From NCBI RefSeq assembly GCF_003063505.1, contig NZ_NERW01000003.1, positions 806,001-870,000 of the forward strand: 64,000 nt of DNA, read 5' to 3'. The notes beneath the pieces are model-generated. The model had not been told where the DNA came from. It worked only from the letters and a program-made list of their open reading frames with translations, and did not search any database. Positions 34,929-44,856 of the stretch are shown in pieces. Both the position numbers and the translations under genes were made by a program. This DNA comes from Limnohabitans sp. T6-20. GTDB lineage: Bacteria; Pseudomonadota; Gammaproteobacteria; Burkholderiales; Burkholderiaceae_C. The number at the start of each line of letters is the position of its first letter. Within the stretch, counting starts at the first letter, position 1.

Positions 34929-36065
34929 TCAACGACTGAGGATCAGGTTGTCGCGGTGCACCATTTCCGGCTCGGCGGTGTAACCCAGCAAAGCTTCGTA
35001 TTCGTGCGAGGGCTTGCGGCACAACAAACGGGCCTCGGCGCTGGCGTAATTGGCCAGACCGCGGGCGATTTCAGCGCCCTGTTCATCGCGGATGGCGATC
35101 ACGTCACCGCGCGAAAAATCACCCGACACCCCATTCATGCCGATGGGCAACAAACTCTTGCCTTCGTTCAGCACCTTGTGGGCGGCCCCAGCATCCACCG
35201 TGACCGAACCGCGCAACTGCAAGTGGTCGGCCATCCACTGCTTGCGCGCTTGCTGCTTGGCGGTTTGGGCCACCAGCAAAGTGCCCATGTTGTCGCCCTG
35301 ACACAAGCGCAGCAGGGCATCGGGTTCGCGCCCCCAGGCAATCACCGTGGATGCCCCAGAGCCTGCAGCCCGTTTGGCCGCCAAAATTTTGGTGATCATG
35401 CCGCCCTTGCCCAAGCTGGAGCCTGCACCACCGGCCATAGTTTCCAGCGTGGGGTCGCCTGCACGGGCTTCGTGCACGAACTTGGCGGAGGGGTCTTTGC
35501 GCGGGTCGGCGGTGTATAGACCCTTCTGGTCGGTCAGGATGACCAACAAATCGGCTTCTATCAGGTTGGCCACCAAGGCACCCAGGGTGTCGTTGTCGCC
35601 AAACTTGATCTCGTCGTTGACGACCGTGTCGTTTTCGTTGATGACCGGCAACACGCGGTGCTGCAGCAAAGTCAGCAGCGTCGAGCGGGCATTGAGGTAA
35701 CGCTCACGGTCAGCCAGATCGGCGTGCGTCAGCAGCACCTGGGCGCTGCCCATGCCGTTTTCACGCAGCTTGGTTTCGTACATCTGCGCCAAGCCCATCT
35801 GCCCAACAGCAGCGGCCGCTTGCAGGGCGGGTACTTCGCTCGGGCGAGTGGTCCAGCCCAGGCGCTTCATGCCCTCGGCAATCGCACCGCTGGAGACCAT
35901 GACCACTTCTTTGCCTTGGGCGCTGAGCAGCGCCATTTGGCGGCACCATTCGCCAATCGCGCCCTCGTCCAGACCACGCCCTTCATTGGTCACCAGGCTG
36001 GAGCCCACTTTCACAACGATGCGGCGGGCGTCACGCAAGAGGGAGGAAACAGCAGGAGTGGTCAT
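34929..36065 (-). CDS. proB: Glutamate 5-kinase
   Basis: This 378-residue protein has an amino-acid kinase domain ([54 protein letters not shown], GTGGMxTK-like [16 protein letters not shown]) and a C-terminal PUA domain ([20 protein letters not shown]). It phosphorylates glutamate, the first step of proline synthesis, and is usually feedback-inhibited by proline. The ATG at 36065 was chosen over a TTG two codons upstream. It follows obgE by 60 bases on the same strand, a common Burkholderiales order. Confidence 0.95.
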   Translation of the reverse strand: MTTPAVSSLLRDARRIVVKVGSSLVTNEGRGLDEGAIGEWCRQMALLSAQGKEVVMVSSGAIAEGMKRLGWTTRPSEVPALQAAAAVGQMGLAQMYETKLRENGMGSAQVLLTHADLADRERYLNARSTLLTLLQHRVLPVINENDTVVNDEIKFGDNDTLGALVANLIEADLLVILTDQKGLYTADPRKDPSAKFVHEARAGDPTLETMAGGAGSSLGKGGMITKILAAKRAAGSGASTVIAWGREPDALLRLCQGDNMGTLLVAQTAKQQARKQWMADHLQLRGSVTVDAGAAHKVLNEGKSLLPIGMNGVSGDFSRGDVIAIRDEQGAEIARGLANYASAEARLLCRKPSHEYEALLGYTAEPEMVHRDNLILSR

Positions 36066-36125
36066 GCTCAAGGGTCTACTTTGGCTTTTGATCAGCAGTG
36101 GGCAGCAATAGCGCCCGGTGTGGCG

Positions 36126-37274
<1,149 letters not shown>

Positions 37275-37299
37275 TCAAATACCAGCGAGCCAAAATGCG

Positions 37300-37321
37300 A
37301 AAAGCCCCGGCTTGCGGGGCT
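37300..37321 (-). terminator. Intrinsic terminator/attenuator between rpmA and obgE
   Basis: On the minus strand: AGCCCCG, loop CAAGC, CGGGGCT followed by TTTCGCATTTT. The stem has seven pairs and a short T-tract, so it should partly terminate rplU-rpmA transcripts before obgE. Confidence 0.6.
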
Positions 37322-37346
37322 CCTCTTCGCAATGGGCGAGACAGGC

Positions 37347-37607
37347 TTAAACAGCCGGTGTCACGTTGACCATGTGCTTGCTGAGCTCACCTTTGGTGGA
37401 GAACGACACGTGGCCGTCAACCAGGGCAAACAAAGTGTGGTCCTTGCCGATACCGACATTGTTGCCAGCATGGAACTTGGTACCACGTTGACGAACGATG
37501 ATCGAGCCAGCGCTGATCAGTTCACCACCGAAAGCCTTGACACCCAGCATCTTCGGCTTGGAATCACGACCGTTACGCGTAGAGCCGCCGCCTTTTTTCT
37601 GTGCCAT
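37347..37607 (-). CDS. rpmA: 50S ribosomal protein L27
   Basis: This 86-residue protein reads [20 protein letters not shown], then [20 protein letters not shown] and [20 protein letters not shown], the full bL27 sequence. Its flexible N-terminal tail reaches the peptidyl-transferase centre. It follows rplU by 12 bases in the usual rplU-rpmA pair. Confidence 0.98.
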   Translation of the reverse strand: MAQKKGGGSTRNGRDSKPKMLGVKAFGGELISAGSIIVRQRGTKFHAGNNVGIGKDHTLFALVDGHVSFSTKGELSKHMVNVTPAV

Positions 37608-37619
37608 GACCTATTCTCC

Positions 37620-37931
37620 TCAGGCAGAGATCGCGCCGATTTGCAGTTCAGTGAACTGCTGGCGGTGACCCTGACGTTTCTGATAGTGCTTACGACGGCG
37701 CATCTTGAAGATGTGCACTTTGTCGTGCTTGCCATGAGCCAAAACTGTGGCTTTGACTGTGGCGCCGGACACCAGGGGCGTGCCGATCTTGAGTTCAGCG
37801 CCGGTACCGACGGCCAAAACTTGATCAATCACGATTTCCTGGCCAACGTCCGCAGCAATCTGTTCTACTTTAATTTTTTCGCCAGCGACAACACGATACT
37901 GTTTGCCACCGGTTTTTATGACCGCGTACAT
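37620..37931 (-). CDS. rplU: 50S ribosomal protein L21
   Basis: This 103-residue protein starts [20 protein letters not shown] and ends with the [20 protein letters not shown] signature that binds 23S rRNA. The ATG at 37931 is the family start; the upstream in-frame extension is not conserved. It is the first gene of rplU-rpmA-(obgE) and is divergent from ispB. Confidence 0.98.
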   Translation of the reverse strand: MYAVIKTGGKQYRVVAGEKIKVEQIAADVGQEIVIDQVLAVGTGAELKIGTPLVSGATVKATVLAHGKHDKVHIFKMRRRKHYQKRQGHRQQFTELQIGAISA

Positions 37932-38065
37932 AAATGACCTCTTTGAATGGAAGTTTCCAAGGGCTAATCCCCAAGGAACCGAAGATTCTAACACGACACC
38001 GACAGATCAGGCAAATGCCCCGAGCAAGCCGACCGCTTGCGTCAAGGTGTCACAAACGCGGTCCC

Positions 38066-38071
38066 TATAAT
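38066..38071 (+). promoter_or_regulatory. -10 element upstream of ispB
   Basis: A perfect TATAAT at 38066-38071 predicts transcription from about 38078. That lies after the GTG codon at 38074 and so favours the TTG at 38149 as the ispB start. No good -35 box at 17-bp spacing is visible. Confidence 0.5.
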
Positions 38072-38148
38072 GAGTGGGCATCCAGAACACCCCCCATTCA
38101 CCCCCTCCCGCCTCGGCTTTGCCGGGCCACCCTGCCGGATATTTCAAG

Positions 38149-39132
38149 TTGTCTGCCTCCGAACACAGCACCGCCACCGTCCTGGAACTGGTGGCTCCCG
38201 ATATGGCCGAAGTCGACCGGGTCATCGCCCAGCGACTGGATTCAGGTGTCCCTTTGGTGGGTGAGGTGGCTCGGTACATCATCTCAGCCGGAGGCAAACG
38301 CCTTCGCCCGGTGCTTTTGCTGCTGACTTGCGGCGCTTTAGGCTTTACCGGGGCACAACGCCACAACTTGGCTGCCGTGGTCGAATTCATCCACACAGCC
38401 ACCTTGCTGCATGACGATGTGGTGGACGAATCCACCTTGCGGCGCGGCCGCCCCACCGCCAACGAAAACTTTGGCAACCCGGCCAGTGTGCTGGTGGGTG
38501 ATTTTTTGTATTCACGTGCCTTTCAAATGATGGTGGATGCCGAAAGCATGCGCGTCATGCAAACCCTGGCCGATGCCACCAACGTGATCGCTGAAGGCGA
38601 AGTGCTGCAACTGATGAACATGCACGATGCCTCGCTCGACGAAGAAGGTTATTTGCGGGTCATCCGCTCCAAAACAGCCAAATTGTTCGAGGCCAGTGCC
38701 CGGCTGGGGGCCATTTTGGCCGGCAGCCCGGCAGACATTGAGTCTGCTTGCGCCGACTATGGTCAGGCACTGGGCACCGCATTCCAGGTCATCGACGACG
38801 TGCTCGACTACGACGGCAATGCCGCGGAAATGGGTAAAAACTTGGGTGATGACTTGCGCGAAGGCAAAGCCACCCTGCCGCTGATTTTGGCCATGCAACG
38901 CGGCAGCGAAGCTCAGCGCCAGACTGTTAGTGAAGCCATTGAAACCGGCAGCGTCGACCGCTTGGCCGACATTGTGGCCATCGTGCGTGAAACCGGTGCC
39001 CTGGAGGCCACACGCGACGCCGCAGCAGCCGAAGCGCAGCGCGCCATCGATGCCGCCATGCAACTGCCAGACAACGCACACCGCCAAGCCATGGTGGTGC
39101 TGGCCTCTCAACTGCTCAACCGCAGAACCTGA
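38149..39132 (+). CDS. ispB: Polyprenyl (octaprenyl) diphosphate synthase
   Basis: This trans-prenyltransferase of about 327 residues has both aspartate-rich motifs, LLHDDVVDESTLRRGRPTAN (FARM) and FQVIDDVLDYDGN (SARM), and SAGGKRLRPVLLLLTCGAL. It makes the C40-type side chain of ubiquinone. The start is uncertain: a GTG at 38074 is in frame, but a TATAAT box at 38066-38071 would place transcription after it, so TTG 38149 (SASEHSTATVL) is preferred and gives the usual length. It is divergent from rplU, the typical arrangement. Confidence 0.9.
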   Translation: MSASEHSTATVLELVAPDMAEVDRVIAQRLDSGVPLVGEVARYIISAGGKRLRPVLLLLTCGALGFTGAQRHNLAAVVEFIHTATLLHDDVVDESTLRRGRPTANENFGNPASVLVGDFLYSRAFQMMVDAESMRVMQTLADATNVIAEGEVLQLMNMHDASLDEEGYLRVIRSKTAKLFEASARLGAILAGSPADIESACADYGQALGTAFQVIDDVLDYDGNAAEMGKNLGDDLREGKATLPLILAMQRGSEAQRQTVSEAIETGSVDRLADIVAIVRETGALEATRDAAAAEAQRAIDAAMQLPDNAHRQAMVVLASQLLNRRT

Positions 39133-39228
39133 GGATTTTCGCCGCTGATGAGCCCATCTCTGCTCCAGCTCAACACCGGCCATCAACCGATAGTTCATGA
39201 TTCAGGCAACCAGAAGAGACTGAGAACC

Positions 39229-39630
39229 ATGAAACTGACCCGACCCATCGCTTGCGCCCTCATGGGCTTGTCGCTCCTGCTGTGCTGGGGGGCCAAGGCC
39301 AGCACCAAGTGGGAAGCCATCATGCTCAACGACCAAGGTTTGTTCTACATTGACCCCAAGTCCATCACCGAAGAAGATGGACGCAAAAAAGTGTGGAGCG
39401 CCCTGGATTACAAAAAGCCCCAGACCACAGGCGACGGCAAGCCCTACTTGTCCATCCACTCACAGATCCAACTCAATTGCCATTTGAAAATGGCCCGGGT
39501 TTTGCACTTGACCTATTACACAGGCCCGATGCTCACAGGCCAGGTCGTGAGTCGGCAAGGCATGCTGCACGAATGGTTGGACATTGACCCCTCGTCCCCC
39601 ATTCAGAAAATCGCCAGACGCGTTTGTTGA
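39229..39630 (+). CDS. Surface-adhesin E-like small secreted protein
   Basis: This 133-residue protein has a signal peptide (MKLTRPIACALMGLSLLLCW, ending GAKA-S) and a single beta-rich domain: WEAIMLNDQGLFYIDPKSIT, KKVWSALDYKKPQ and a paired Cys (LNCHLKMARVLHLTYY, RRVC). The W...YYxDP.SI...vW.l.dy pattern matches the surface-adhesin protein E-like family common as short exported proteins in betaproteobacteria; adhesion itself is unproven. It stands 97 bases after ispB and converges on another small secreted protein. Confidence 0.7.
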   Translation: MKLTRPIACALMGLSLLLCWGAKASTKWEAIMLNDQGLFYIDPKSITEEDGRKKVWSALDYKKPQTTGDGKPYLSIHSQIQLNCHLKMARVLHLTYYTGPMLTGQVVSRQGMLHEWLDIDPSSPIQKIARRVC

Positions 39631-39656
39631 GTGCCAAGCGCGCGGTGACCCCGCGC

Positions 39657-39974
39657 TCAGTCGGTCACCATCCGGCAAGACTCTTTGATTTTCAGTTCTT
39701 GCCGTTTTTCTTCGCAATAACGCATGGCGCGGCGTGCGCCCTCGGCGGCCATTTTGATGTGCACTGAGCACTGCAAAGTCATTTTTTCAACGTCGCTGTG
39801 GTTATCAAAAGCCGCCGCACACCGGCTGGTTTCCGTCATCTCCGGCCTGGTTTGTCGCCAGACCATCTTGAGTCCTTCGGGGATGTCCCTGACCCGAACC
39901 GTGGGATAGGCATCTGCCGCCATCACCTGCGCCGCACTGGCAAATAACAGAACGGTCAGTAATAAATTTTTCAT
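39657..39974 (-). CDS. Hypothetical small exported protein with four cysteines
   Basis: This 105-residue protein has a signal peptide (MKNLLLTVLLFASAAQVMAA). The mature part of about 84 residues holds four cysteines (SRCAAAF, LQCSVHI, RYCEEKR, ESCRMVTD), consistent with two disulfides in the periplasm. I do not recognise the family. It ends next to, and convergent with, the surface-adhesin-like gene and begins 62 bases after plsC ends, so it may be the last gene of the plsC transcript. Confidence 0.65.
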   Translation of the reverse strand: MKNLLLTVLLFASAAQVMAADAYPTVRVRDIPEGLKMVWRQTRPEMTETSRCAAAFDNHSDVEKMTLQCSVHIKMAAEGARRAMRYCEEKRQELKIKESCRMVTD

Positions 39975-40036
39975 GAGAAACCCCGTTTGCGCTTTGTTGT
40001 TCCACCAGCGCCACCCATGACGCGGATGGGCCATCC

Positions 40037-40786
40037 TCACCGCTCGATTTCAGTATCGCGCAACCGCGCCACCTCTTCGCGCAAGGCATGGGCCCAAGCA
40101 CGGCGATCACGGCCCTCGGCATGCTGCAATTGCCCAAAATGAACCACCGCCGTGATGCGGGGTGCGGTCAGTGTGCGCCAGATGGAGCCCAACAAAGTGT
40201 CATCACCGATGTAGCAAGGCGCAAAGCTGGGCTCGCCACTTCGTGCGTCCAGGAACTGCAGCGACATCGGCTGCACCGGGGCTTCGGCTTGGATCGCGGA
40301 CTGGATCAGGTTGGCGTGAAACGGCAGCAAATTTCGACCGTCACTGGTGGTGCCTTCAGGAAAGACCGCCACCACATCGCCGTTTTGCATGGCATCGGCC
40401 ATGTCCTTGACCATGCGCAGCGCATCCTTGCGGCTGGTGCGCTCGATGTAGAGCGTGCCCGCCCCCGTGGCCAAGGCCCCGACCAAGGGCCAATCCCGAA
40501 TGTCTGACTTGGAGACAAAGCGGCAATGCCGCGCCGCATGGATGACAGAAATGTCCAGCCATGAAATGTGGTTGCACACCATCAGCGCCGGGCCTTGGGC
40601 CACAGGCTGCCCCAGCACCTTGAGGTGAATGTCCCAAATCGCCAAAAACTGCAAGGCCCAAGCTTGCACACGCATTTCGCGCTGCTCAGGACCGAGCTGA
40701 GGAAAGCGGACATAAATGGCCCAAATGCCCATGAGCACATGCCACAGACCACGCAGCAGCTTCCAGATGGCTTTCAGCGTCCGCAT
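40037..40786 (-). CDS. plsC: 1-acyl-sn-glycerol-3-phosphate acyltransferase
   Basis: This 249-residue membrane-associated enzyme has the catalytic NHxxxxD motif at 72-78 (NHISWLD), the phosphate-binding FPEGTTSDGRNLLPFHANLI and GAGTLYIERTSRKDA. It adds the second acyl chain in phosphatidic acid synthesis. An N-terminal hydrophobic helix anchors it. It lies downstream of the pyrimidine genes on the same strand with an 83-base gap. Confidence 0.9.
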   Translation of the reverse strand: MRTLKAIWKLLRGLWHVLMGIWAIYVRFPQLGPEQREMRVQAWALQFLAIWDIHLKVLGQPVAQGPALMVCNHISWLDISVIHAARHCRFVSKSDIRDWPLVGALATGAGTLYIERTSRKDALRMVKDMADAMQNGDVVAVFPEGTTSDGRNLLPFHANLIQSAIQAEAPVQPMSLQFLDARSGEPSFAPCYIGDDTLLGSIWRTLTAPRITAVVHFGQLQHAEGRDRRAWAHALREEVARLRDTEIER

Positions 40787-40869
40787 GTCAGCCCATCACA
40801 GGCCGACGCGTGCACACACACGCATGCATGGGGCCCATAGAAAAAACGTGCATGAAAGAAGGCTGAGGT

Positions 40870-42165
40870 TCAATGCGCTTCAAAAGCCACATGCCCTGCG
40901 ACCACCGTGGCCAGCACCCGTCCGGGCAATTCGTAGCCCGAGAACGGGGTGCTCTTGCCCTGACTGCGCAAAGCCTCAGCGGTCACAGGCCAGTGGCCTT
41001 GGTCCGACAAGACGCACACATCGGCAACGCCACCCACAGCCAGCTGGCCCACCGAGCCTTGCAATGTGGCAAGCGAAGCGCCCAGCACACGGGCCGGATC
41101 GGCCGTGATGCGCGAGAGGACTTGCATCAAGGGCAAGCCAGCGTCTTGGCCCCACTTGAGCGCCAGGCTCCACAGCAACTCAACGCCGGTGGCACCGGGT
41201 TCGGCTTCGGCAAACGGCAGCGCCTTCGCGTCGGCATCGACCGGGGTGTGGTCGGACACCAGCGCATCGAGCGTGCCGTCGGCCAGGCCTGCGCGCAGCG
41301 CATCGCGGTCGCGCTGCTGGCGCAGCACGGGCGTCAAGCGCGCACGGCTGTCAAAGTAGCCCATGTCGGCATCGGTCAGGTGCAGCGAGTTGATGCTCAC
41401 GTCGGCGGTGACCGGCAGCCCCTCGGCCTTGGCCTGACGCACCAGTTCCACGCCTTGGGCGCTGCTGATGCGGCACAGGTGCACGCGGGCGCGGGTGCTG
41501 CGCACCAACTCGAAAATCGTGTGCAGGGCAATCGTCTCTGCCGCCACCGACACACCCGACAAACCCATGCGCGTAGCCAGCGGGCCGCTGGCGGCCACAC
41601 CTTTGCCCAGGTGCAACTCTTGTGGGCGCAGCCAGACGGTGTAAGCAAAGGTGCTGGCGTATTGCATGGCGCGTTGCAACACCTGGGTGCTCGGGATCGG
41701 CACTTCGGCCTGGCTGAAACCCACGCAGCCTGCGGCGGTGAGTTGGCCCATTTCGGTCAACACATCACCCTTCAGACCAGCCGTCAGTGCGCCCAAAGGC
41801 AGCACGCGGGCCTGGTGCAGTTTTTCGGCGCGGTAACGCAGCATCTCGACCAGACCGGGTTCATCGAGCACCGGGTCGGTGTCGGGCGAGCAGACCAAGC
41901 TGGTCACACCACCGGCCACGGCCGCGGCCATTTCGCTCTCGAGCATGCCCGCGTGTTCTTGCCCAGGCTCGCGCAGGCGCGCCGCCAGGTCCACCAAACC
42001 GGGGGCGACGATGCAACCTTTGGCGTCGATGACGCGGTTGGGCGAAAAGTCGGCAGGAGCTTGGCCCACCGCCACGATGCGGCCAGCGGCGATCGCCACA
42101 TCGGCGGTTTGATCGAGGCCACTGGCGGGGTCGATGACGCGGCCGTTTTGAATCAGGATCTTCAT
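40870..42165 (-). CDS. Dihydroorotase-like protein PyrC' (apparently inactive)
   Basis: This 431-residue amidohydrolase-fold protein follows pyrB by 10 bases. The zinc motif DxHxHLREPG reads DLAARLREPG: the two histidines are replaced by A61 and R63. The later catalytic region reads VSDHTPVDAD instead of TDHAPH. Such non-catalytic homologues (PyrC' of Pseudomonas) are structural partners that hold aspartate carbamoyltransferase in an active dodecamer. A functional dihydroorotase must be encoded elsewhere. The overall sequence (GKGCIVAPGLVDL, SINSLHLTDADMGY) otherwise keeps the fold. Confidence 0.88.
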   Translation of the reverse strand: MKILIQNGRVIDPASGLDQTADVAIAAGRIVAVGQAPADFSPNRVIDAKGCIVAPGLVDLAARLREPGQEHAGMLESEMAAAVAGGVTSLVCSPDTDPVLDEPGLVEMLRYRAEKLHQARVLPLGALTAGLKGDVLTEMGQLTAAGCVGFSQAEVPIPSTQVLQRAMQYASTFAYTVWLRPQELHLGKGVAASGPLATRMGLSGVSVAAETIALHTIFELVRSTRARVHLCRISSAQGVELVRQAKAEGLPVTADVSINSLHLTDADMGYFDSRARLTPVLRQQRDRDALRAGLADGTLDALVSDHTPVDADAKALPFAEAEPGATGVELLWSLALKWGQDAGLPLMQVLSRITADPARVLGASLATLQGSVGQLAVGGVADVCVLSDQGHWPVTAEALRSQGKSTPFSGYELPGRVLATVVAGHVAFEAH

Positions 42166-42175
42166 GTTCTTGTCC

Positions 42176-43141
42176 TTATGCCTCGTTGCCCGCGACGATG
42201 CTCATCACCGCCATGCGCACCGCGATGCCAAAGGTCACCTGCGGCAAGATCACGCTTTGCTGGCCGTCGACAACGGCCGAGTCGATCTCGACGCCGCGGT
42301 TGATCGGGCCGGGGTGCATGACGATGGCGTCGGGTTTGGCCAGTTGCAGTTTTTCGGGCGTGAGGCCAAAGCTCTCGAAGTATTCCTGGCTGGACGGCAG
42401 CAGCGCGCCGCTCATGCGTTCGTTTTGCAAGCGCAGCATGATGACCACGTCGCAGCCCTTGATGCCTTCTTCGAGATTGTTGAAGACGCGCACCCCCATC
42501 TGGGCCATGTCAGCAGGCACCAAAGTCTTGGGGCCGACCACGCGCACTTCGGCGCAGCCCAAGGTGGTGAGCGCGTGGATGTCTGAGCGCGCGACCCGCG
42601 AGTGCAGGACGTCGCCCACGATGGCCACAGTGAGGTTGGTGAAATCTTTTTTGTAGTGCCGGATGGTGTACATGTCCAGCAGACCTTGGGTGGGGTGGGC
42701 ATGGCGACCGTCACCGGCATTGACCACATGCACATGGGGCGCGACGTGTTGCGCGATCAAATACGGCGCACCCGACTCGCTGTGGCGCACCACAAAGATG
42801 TCAGCGGCCATGGCGCTCAGGTTGGCGATGGTGTCGAGCAGCGACTCGCCTTTGCTGGCCGACGAGCGGGCGATGTCGAGCGTGTAGACATCGGCCGACA
42901 GGCGGGTGGCGGCGATGTCGAAGGTGGTGCGGGTGCGGGTGCTGTTCTCGAAGAACAGGTTGAACACGCTCTTGCCGCGCAAGAGGGGCACTTTTTTCAC
43001 TTCGCGGTCGCTCACGCTGACGAAGCTGGCCGCCGTGTCGAGGATGTGCGTCAGGATGTCTTTGGACAGCCCTTCGGTGGAGAGCAGGTGGATCAGCTCG
43101 CCGTTTTTGTTCAGTTGGGGGTTGTTGCGTTTGTAGAGCAT
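42176..43141 (-). CDS. pyrB: Aspartate carbamoyltransferase catalytic subunit
   Basis: This 321-residue enzyme has the carbamoyl-phosphate site [16 protein letters not shown] (STRTR at 67-71), [16 protein letters not shown] and [11 protein letters not shown]. It makes carbamoyl aspartate, the committed pyrimidine step. No regulatory pyrI is present; as in Pseudomonas, the dihydroorotase-like PyrC' directly downstream likely serves as structural partner. pyrR lies 33 bases upstream. Confidence 0.95.
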   Translation of the reverse strand: MLYKRNNPQLNKNGELIHLLSTEGLSKDILTHILDTAASFVSVSDREVKKVPLLRGKSVFNLFFENSTRTRTTFDIAATRLSADVYTLDIARSSASKGESLLDTIANLSAMAADIFVVRHSESGAPYLIAQHVAPHVHVVNAGDGRHAHPTQGLLDMYTIRHYKKDFTNLTVAIVGDVLHSRVARSDIHALTTLGCAEVRVVGPKTLVPADMAQMGVRVFNNLEEGIKGCDVVIMLRLQNERMSGALLPSSQEYFESFGLTPEKLQLAKPDAIVMHPGPINRGVEIDSAVVDGQQSVILPQVTFGIAVRMAVMSIVAGNEA

Positions 43142-43174
43142 GTTGTTCTTACCTCGTGGCCTGTGGAAGCGCCT

Positions 43175-43684
43175 TCAAGAAAGCGGGGCTTTGATCTCCA
43201 CGTCAAAACTGAAGCGACCCGCCGCGTCGCGGGCCAGCGCCAGCGATTGCGTCTCGGGCAGGGCCACACGGGCAGCGGCGTAGTCGGCTTGCACCGGCAA
43301 CTGGCGCCCCCCGCGGTCCACCAGCACCGCCAGCTGCACGCGGGCGGGACGACCGTAGTCAAAAATCTCGTTGAGCACCGCACGGATGGTGCGCCCGGTA
43401 TAGAGCACATCGTCGAGCACCAGAATGTCGGCACCATCCACCTCAAACGGCAGGTTGGTCTGGCCACCGGCCGACAAGCCGCGTTGGGCAAAGTCGTCGC
43501 GGTGCATGACCGAAGACACCTGGCCCGAATCACCGGCCAGGCCCAGATCGCGCTGCAGGCGCTGGGCCAGCCAGGCGCCACCCGAAGTGATGCCGACCAA
43601 GCGGGTATTGGCCTGGCACAGGCTGCGCACGCCGCGCAGAAGTTCTTGGTACAGGGCCTCGGCATCGAGAGCGAGGGCACTCAT
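43175..43684 (-). CDS. pyrR: PyrR bifunctional regulator/uracil phosphoribosyltransferase
   Basis: This 169-residue phosphoribosyltransferase fold has the PRPP loop DILVLDDVLYTGRTIRAVL, VGITSGGAWLAQRLQ and VLVDRGGRQLPVQADY. In Gram-positive bacteria PyrR also binds pyr leader RNA; in proteobacteria that role is less clear. The 85-base gap before its start holds two tandem hairpins (43689-43737). The ATG at 43684 begins the conserved region. Confidence 0.92.
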   Translation of the reverse strand: MSALALDAEALYQELLRGVRSLCQANTRLVGITSGGAWLAQRLQRDLGLAGDSGQVSSVMHRDDFAQRGLSAGGQTNLPFEVDGADILVLDDVLYTGRTIRAVLNEIFDYGRPARVQLAVLVDRGGRQLPVQADYAAARVALPETQSLALARDAAGRFSFDVEIKAPLS

Positions 43685-43688
43685 GACA

Positions 43689-43737
43689 GTTCTCCCGCCG
43701 GGCCGCCGCAAGGGAGAACAGCGCCCCCGCGGGGGGC
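43689..43737. repeat. Tandem hairpins in the pyrR leader
   Basis: GTTCTCCC/GGGAGAAC arms (43689-43696, 43712-43719) and a GC-only hairpin GCCCCC-GC-GGGGGGC (43723-43737) lie directly upstream of pyrR, followed upstream by TGACACGAAGTGCAGAGCG and a C-rich stretch. The C-rich block resembles an intergenic repeat frequent in Comamonadaceae (from memory). It could instead be a PyrR-type attenuator. Confidence 0.45.
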
Positions 43738-43769
43738 AGCGATGACACGAAGTGCAGAGCGTGGGGGCT

Positions 43770-44186
43770 TCATGTAAGGCTCCTTAAAAATTGGTCAAGA
43801 ATGATGGCCGCTGCCGCCGCATCGGCGTCTTTGGCGCCATAAGAATGGGCTTCGGTGGTGGTGTAACGCTCGTCCACTTCATAAACTGCCAAGCCAAAGC
43901 GGCCGCGCAGCTGGCGACCGAACTTGCGGGCGCGCAAGGTGTTTTCGTGCTCACCGCCATCGGGGTGGGTAGGCACACCGATCACCAGCGCGTCGGGCTG
44001 CCACTCCTTGATGCGTTTGGCGATGTGTTCAAACCGGGCATCGCCCTCGGCGGCAATCGTGCCTTGGGGGGTGGCGCTTTTCATCAGGCGGTTGCCCACG
44101 GCCACGCCAGTGCGTTTGAGGCCATAGTCAAAAGCTAGGAAAGTCTGTTGCGAAGCGGGGACGGTGTTTTCAGGCACGGCGCTCAT
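43770..44186 (-). CDS. ruvX: Holliday junction resolvase-like RuvX/YqgF
   Basis: This 138-residue RNase H-fold protein has FLAFDYGLKRTGVAVGNRLM (first catalytic Asp), LVIGVPTHPDGGEHENTLRA, VYEVDERYTTTEAH and KDADAAAAAIILDQFL (last catalytic Asp). It is linked to pre-16S rRNA end processing and Holliday junction resolution. It overlaps yqgE by ATGA, a widely conserved pair. Confidence 0.95.
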   Translation of the reverse strand: MSAVPENTVPASQQTFLAFDYGLKRTGVAVGNRLMKSATPQGTIAAEGDARFEHIAKRIKEWQPDALVIGVPTHPDGGEHENTLRARKFGRQLRGRFGLAVYEVDERYTTTEAHSYGAKDADAAAAAIILDQFLRSLT

Positions 44187-44782
44187 GCGTGCCCCGCTTC
44201 TGGCGAAAGCATCCAGCTTTTGAGGCCCAGCAGGTCCAGTGCGCGGTCGTAGCGCTCGGCCATGGGCACGTCAAAAATCACCTCGGCTGAAGCGGGCACC
44301 GTCAACCAGGTGTTTTCGCCCAGCTCGGACTCCAGCTGCCCCTCGCCCCAAGACGAATAACCCAAGGTGATCAGCACGCGGCGTGGCCCGGCACCCGAAG
44401 AAAGGGCTTCCAGCACATCGCGAGAGGTGGTCATCTCCAGCCCGCCCGGCACAGCCAGTGTCGAGGCGTAAACGGAACCCCCACCCTCTTCGGTCTTTTC
44501 CATCACCACAGGGTCGTGCAGCACAAAGCCACGTTCGGTTTGCACTGGCCCCCCCTGTGACACGGGGTTTTGCACCAAATCTTCGCGGCGCAGCGGCAAA
44601 TCCACCTTGTCAAACAACAAGCGCATGCTGATGTCGGCAGGTTTATTGATGATCAGCCCCATGGCCCCGCGGGCGCTGTGTTCACACATGTAGATCACGC
44701 TGCGGGCAAAAGTCTCGTCCTCCAACCCGGGCATGGCGATCAGGAAATGATGCTTGAGGTCGATGGAGGCACAATCTGTCAT
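44183..44782 (-). CDS. yqgE: YqgE/AlgH family protein
   Basis: This 199-residue protein begins LKHHFLIAMPGLEDETFARS and has YMCEHSARGAMGLIINKPAD, GGPVQTERGFVLHD and GYSSWGEGQLESELGENTWL, all YqgE/AlgH signatures. The function is unknown, though AlgH was linked to alginate regulation in Pseudomonas. It heads the yqgE-ruvX-pyrR-pyrB-pyrC' series and is divergent from phrB. Confidence 0.95.
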   Translation of the reverse strand: MTDCASIDLKHHFLIAMPGLEDETFARSVIYMCEHSARGAMGLIINKPADISMRLLFDKVDLPLRREDLVQNPVSQGGPVQTERGFVLHDPVVMEKTEEGGGSVYASTLAVPGGLEMTTSRDVLEALSSGAGPRRVLITLGYSSWGEGQLESELGENTWLTVPASAEVIFDVPMAERYDRALDLLGLKSWMLSPEAGHA

Positions 44783-44856
44783 GCACCGATTTTAGCGGTC
44801 TGGCCCTTGCGGCTGGGTCTGAATGTGCATTGATTGATCCAACCCGGCAAACCCTG

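Noticed and set aside
38074..38148. GTG at 38074 as ispB start
   Set aside because: A TATAAT box at 38066-38071 would start transcription after it, and the extra 25 residues (TPHSPPPASALPGHP) are not prenyltransferase-like.
41063..41081. Partial match (ATGTGGCAAGCGAAGCG) to the 26-base loop core of the double hairpin
   Set aside because: It lies inside pyrC' coding sequence, has a one-base gap relative to the core and no paired arms, so it is more likely chance.
40873..42303. Open frame opposite pyrC' (476 codons, plus strand)
   Set aside because: Shadow of the dihydroorotase-like gene, low-complexity His/Gln-rich translation.
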